Shown: piece after piece, positions 6,430 through 6,646 of the stretch
Layout of the letters: the number at the start of each line of letters is the position of its first letter
How positions within the stretch are numbered: position 1 is the first letter of the stretch
NCBI GenBank assembly: GCA_946482045.1
Contig: CAMLPZ010000241.1
Span: 1-6,646 of the forward strand
DNA length: 6,646 nucleotides
From: an uncultured Asticcacaulis sp.
GTDB lineage: Bacteria > Pseudomonadota > Alphaproteobacteria > Caulobacterales > Caulobacteraceae
Direction: 5' to 3'
The notes under the pieces: generated by a model
What the model was told of the DNA's origin: nothing
The model's input: only the letters and a program-made list of their open reading frames with translations
The model's database searches: none
Position numbers and translations under genes: made by a program

Positions 6430-6646
6430 GCGATGAGCCTCAGGTTATTGTTTTTTCAGCGCTATTCCGAAAGCCCGGTTTGGATTTCGAAGGCCGCCAA
6501 GGTGTTGGTGATTCGCGTTAACGAACAGGGTAAACGCCACGTTAATCTATTGTCGAGAGTCTTAAGGGGCGATGAATCCGAATAACGGCTGTGCGGTATG
6601 ATTATCCACCGCCGTCGCAGCACAAATGGTGTTGCGAAATTTAGCT
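6380..6646 (-). promoter_or_regulatory. Non-coding region upstream of pleC with GANTC cluster
   Basis: This stretch of about 267 nt has lower GC content than the rest and no convincing gene apart from the small leader ORF. It should contain the promoter of the pleC operon. Four GANTC motifs, the target of the cell-cycle methylase CcrM in Caulobacterales, are at 6385-6389, 6510-6514, 6557-6561 and 6574-6578. TTAA motifs, the half-site of the cell-cycle regulator CtrA, are at 6518-6521, 6542-6545 and 6562-6565, but none makes a full TTAA-N7-TTAA site. CGTTAACG at 6516-6523 is an 8-bp palindrome. TTATCCACC at 6602-6610 is one base from a DnaA-box consensus. I cannot place a -35/-10 pair with confidence. 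A gene on the plus strand could begin near the right edge (ATG6626), but only seven codons are visible. Confidence 0.5.

Noticed and set aside
6307..6585. Plus-strand ORF of 92 codons crossing the pleC 5' end and upstream region
   Set aside because: Its first part is antisense to pleC and the rest lies in the GANTC-rich upstream region; no clear ribosome binding site or domain was seen, though the part after 6430 cannot be excluded completely.
6602..6610. TTATCCACC as a DnaA box
   Set aside because: It is one mismatch from the consensus, and about one such match is expected by chance in a window this size; there is no cluster.
6626..6646. Start of a plus-strand gene at ATG6626
   Set aside because: Only seven codons are visible before the window ends and no ribosome binding site precedes the ATG.

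Overview
This window looks like chromosomal DNA of a high-GC alphaproteobacterium, most likely of the order Caulobacterales (a relative of Caulobacter or Asticcacaulis; the genus is a guess). The main reason is the large histidine kinase on the minus strand. Its length, its layout (TM, periplasmic domain, TM, two PAS domains, HisKA, HATPase) and the sequence around its catalytic histidine match PleC, the polar cell-fate kinase/phosphatase of that order. The clustering of GANTC (CcrM methylation) motifs upstream of this gene fits the same assignment.

Layout. Positions 1-79 are a short leader with a small perfect inverted repeat. Positions 80-1714 (plus strand) hold a tight three-gene operon: an ECF-type sigma-70 factor, a single-pass membrane protein that is a good candidate anti-sigma factor, and a membrane-anchored periplasmic protein of the heavy-metal-sensor (CnrX/ZraP-like) type. 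The junctions are 1 nt and an ATGA overlap. A 4-nt gap separates this operon from a convergent minus-strand operon, which reads from right to left: pleC (3773-6379), an S41-family (C-terminal-processing-type) lipoprotein protease (2075-3718) and a small unrecognised lipoprotein (1719-2072). Positions 6380-6646 form a non-coding region of lower GC content upstream of pleC. It carries four GANTC sites, TTAA motifs and a possible 17-codon leader ORF whose stop overlaps the apparent TTG start of pleC.

How the genes may work together. The plus-strand operon has the parts of a CnrYXH-like envelope signalling device: a periplasmic sensor, a membrane-spanning anti-sigma candidate and a cytoplasmic sigma factor. 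The minus-strand operon puts a cell-polarity kinase with a periplasmic sensor domain in front of two predicted outer-membrane lipoproteins facing the periplasm, one of them a protease. A functional link between these is inference from gene order only. I see no mobile element, CRISPR array, tRNA or rRNA. Most of the window looks like ordinary chromosomal genes. The less ordinary points are the start region of pleC, the sigma/sensor cassette and the protease active-site cysteines.
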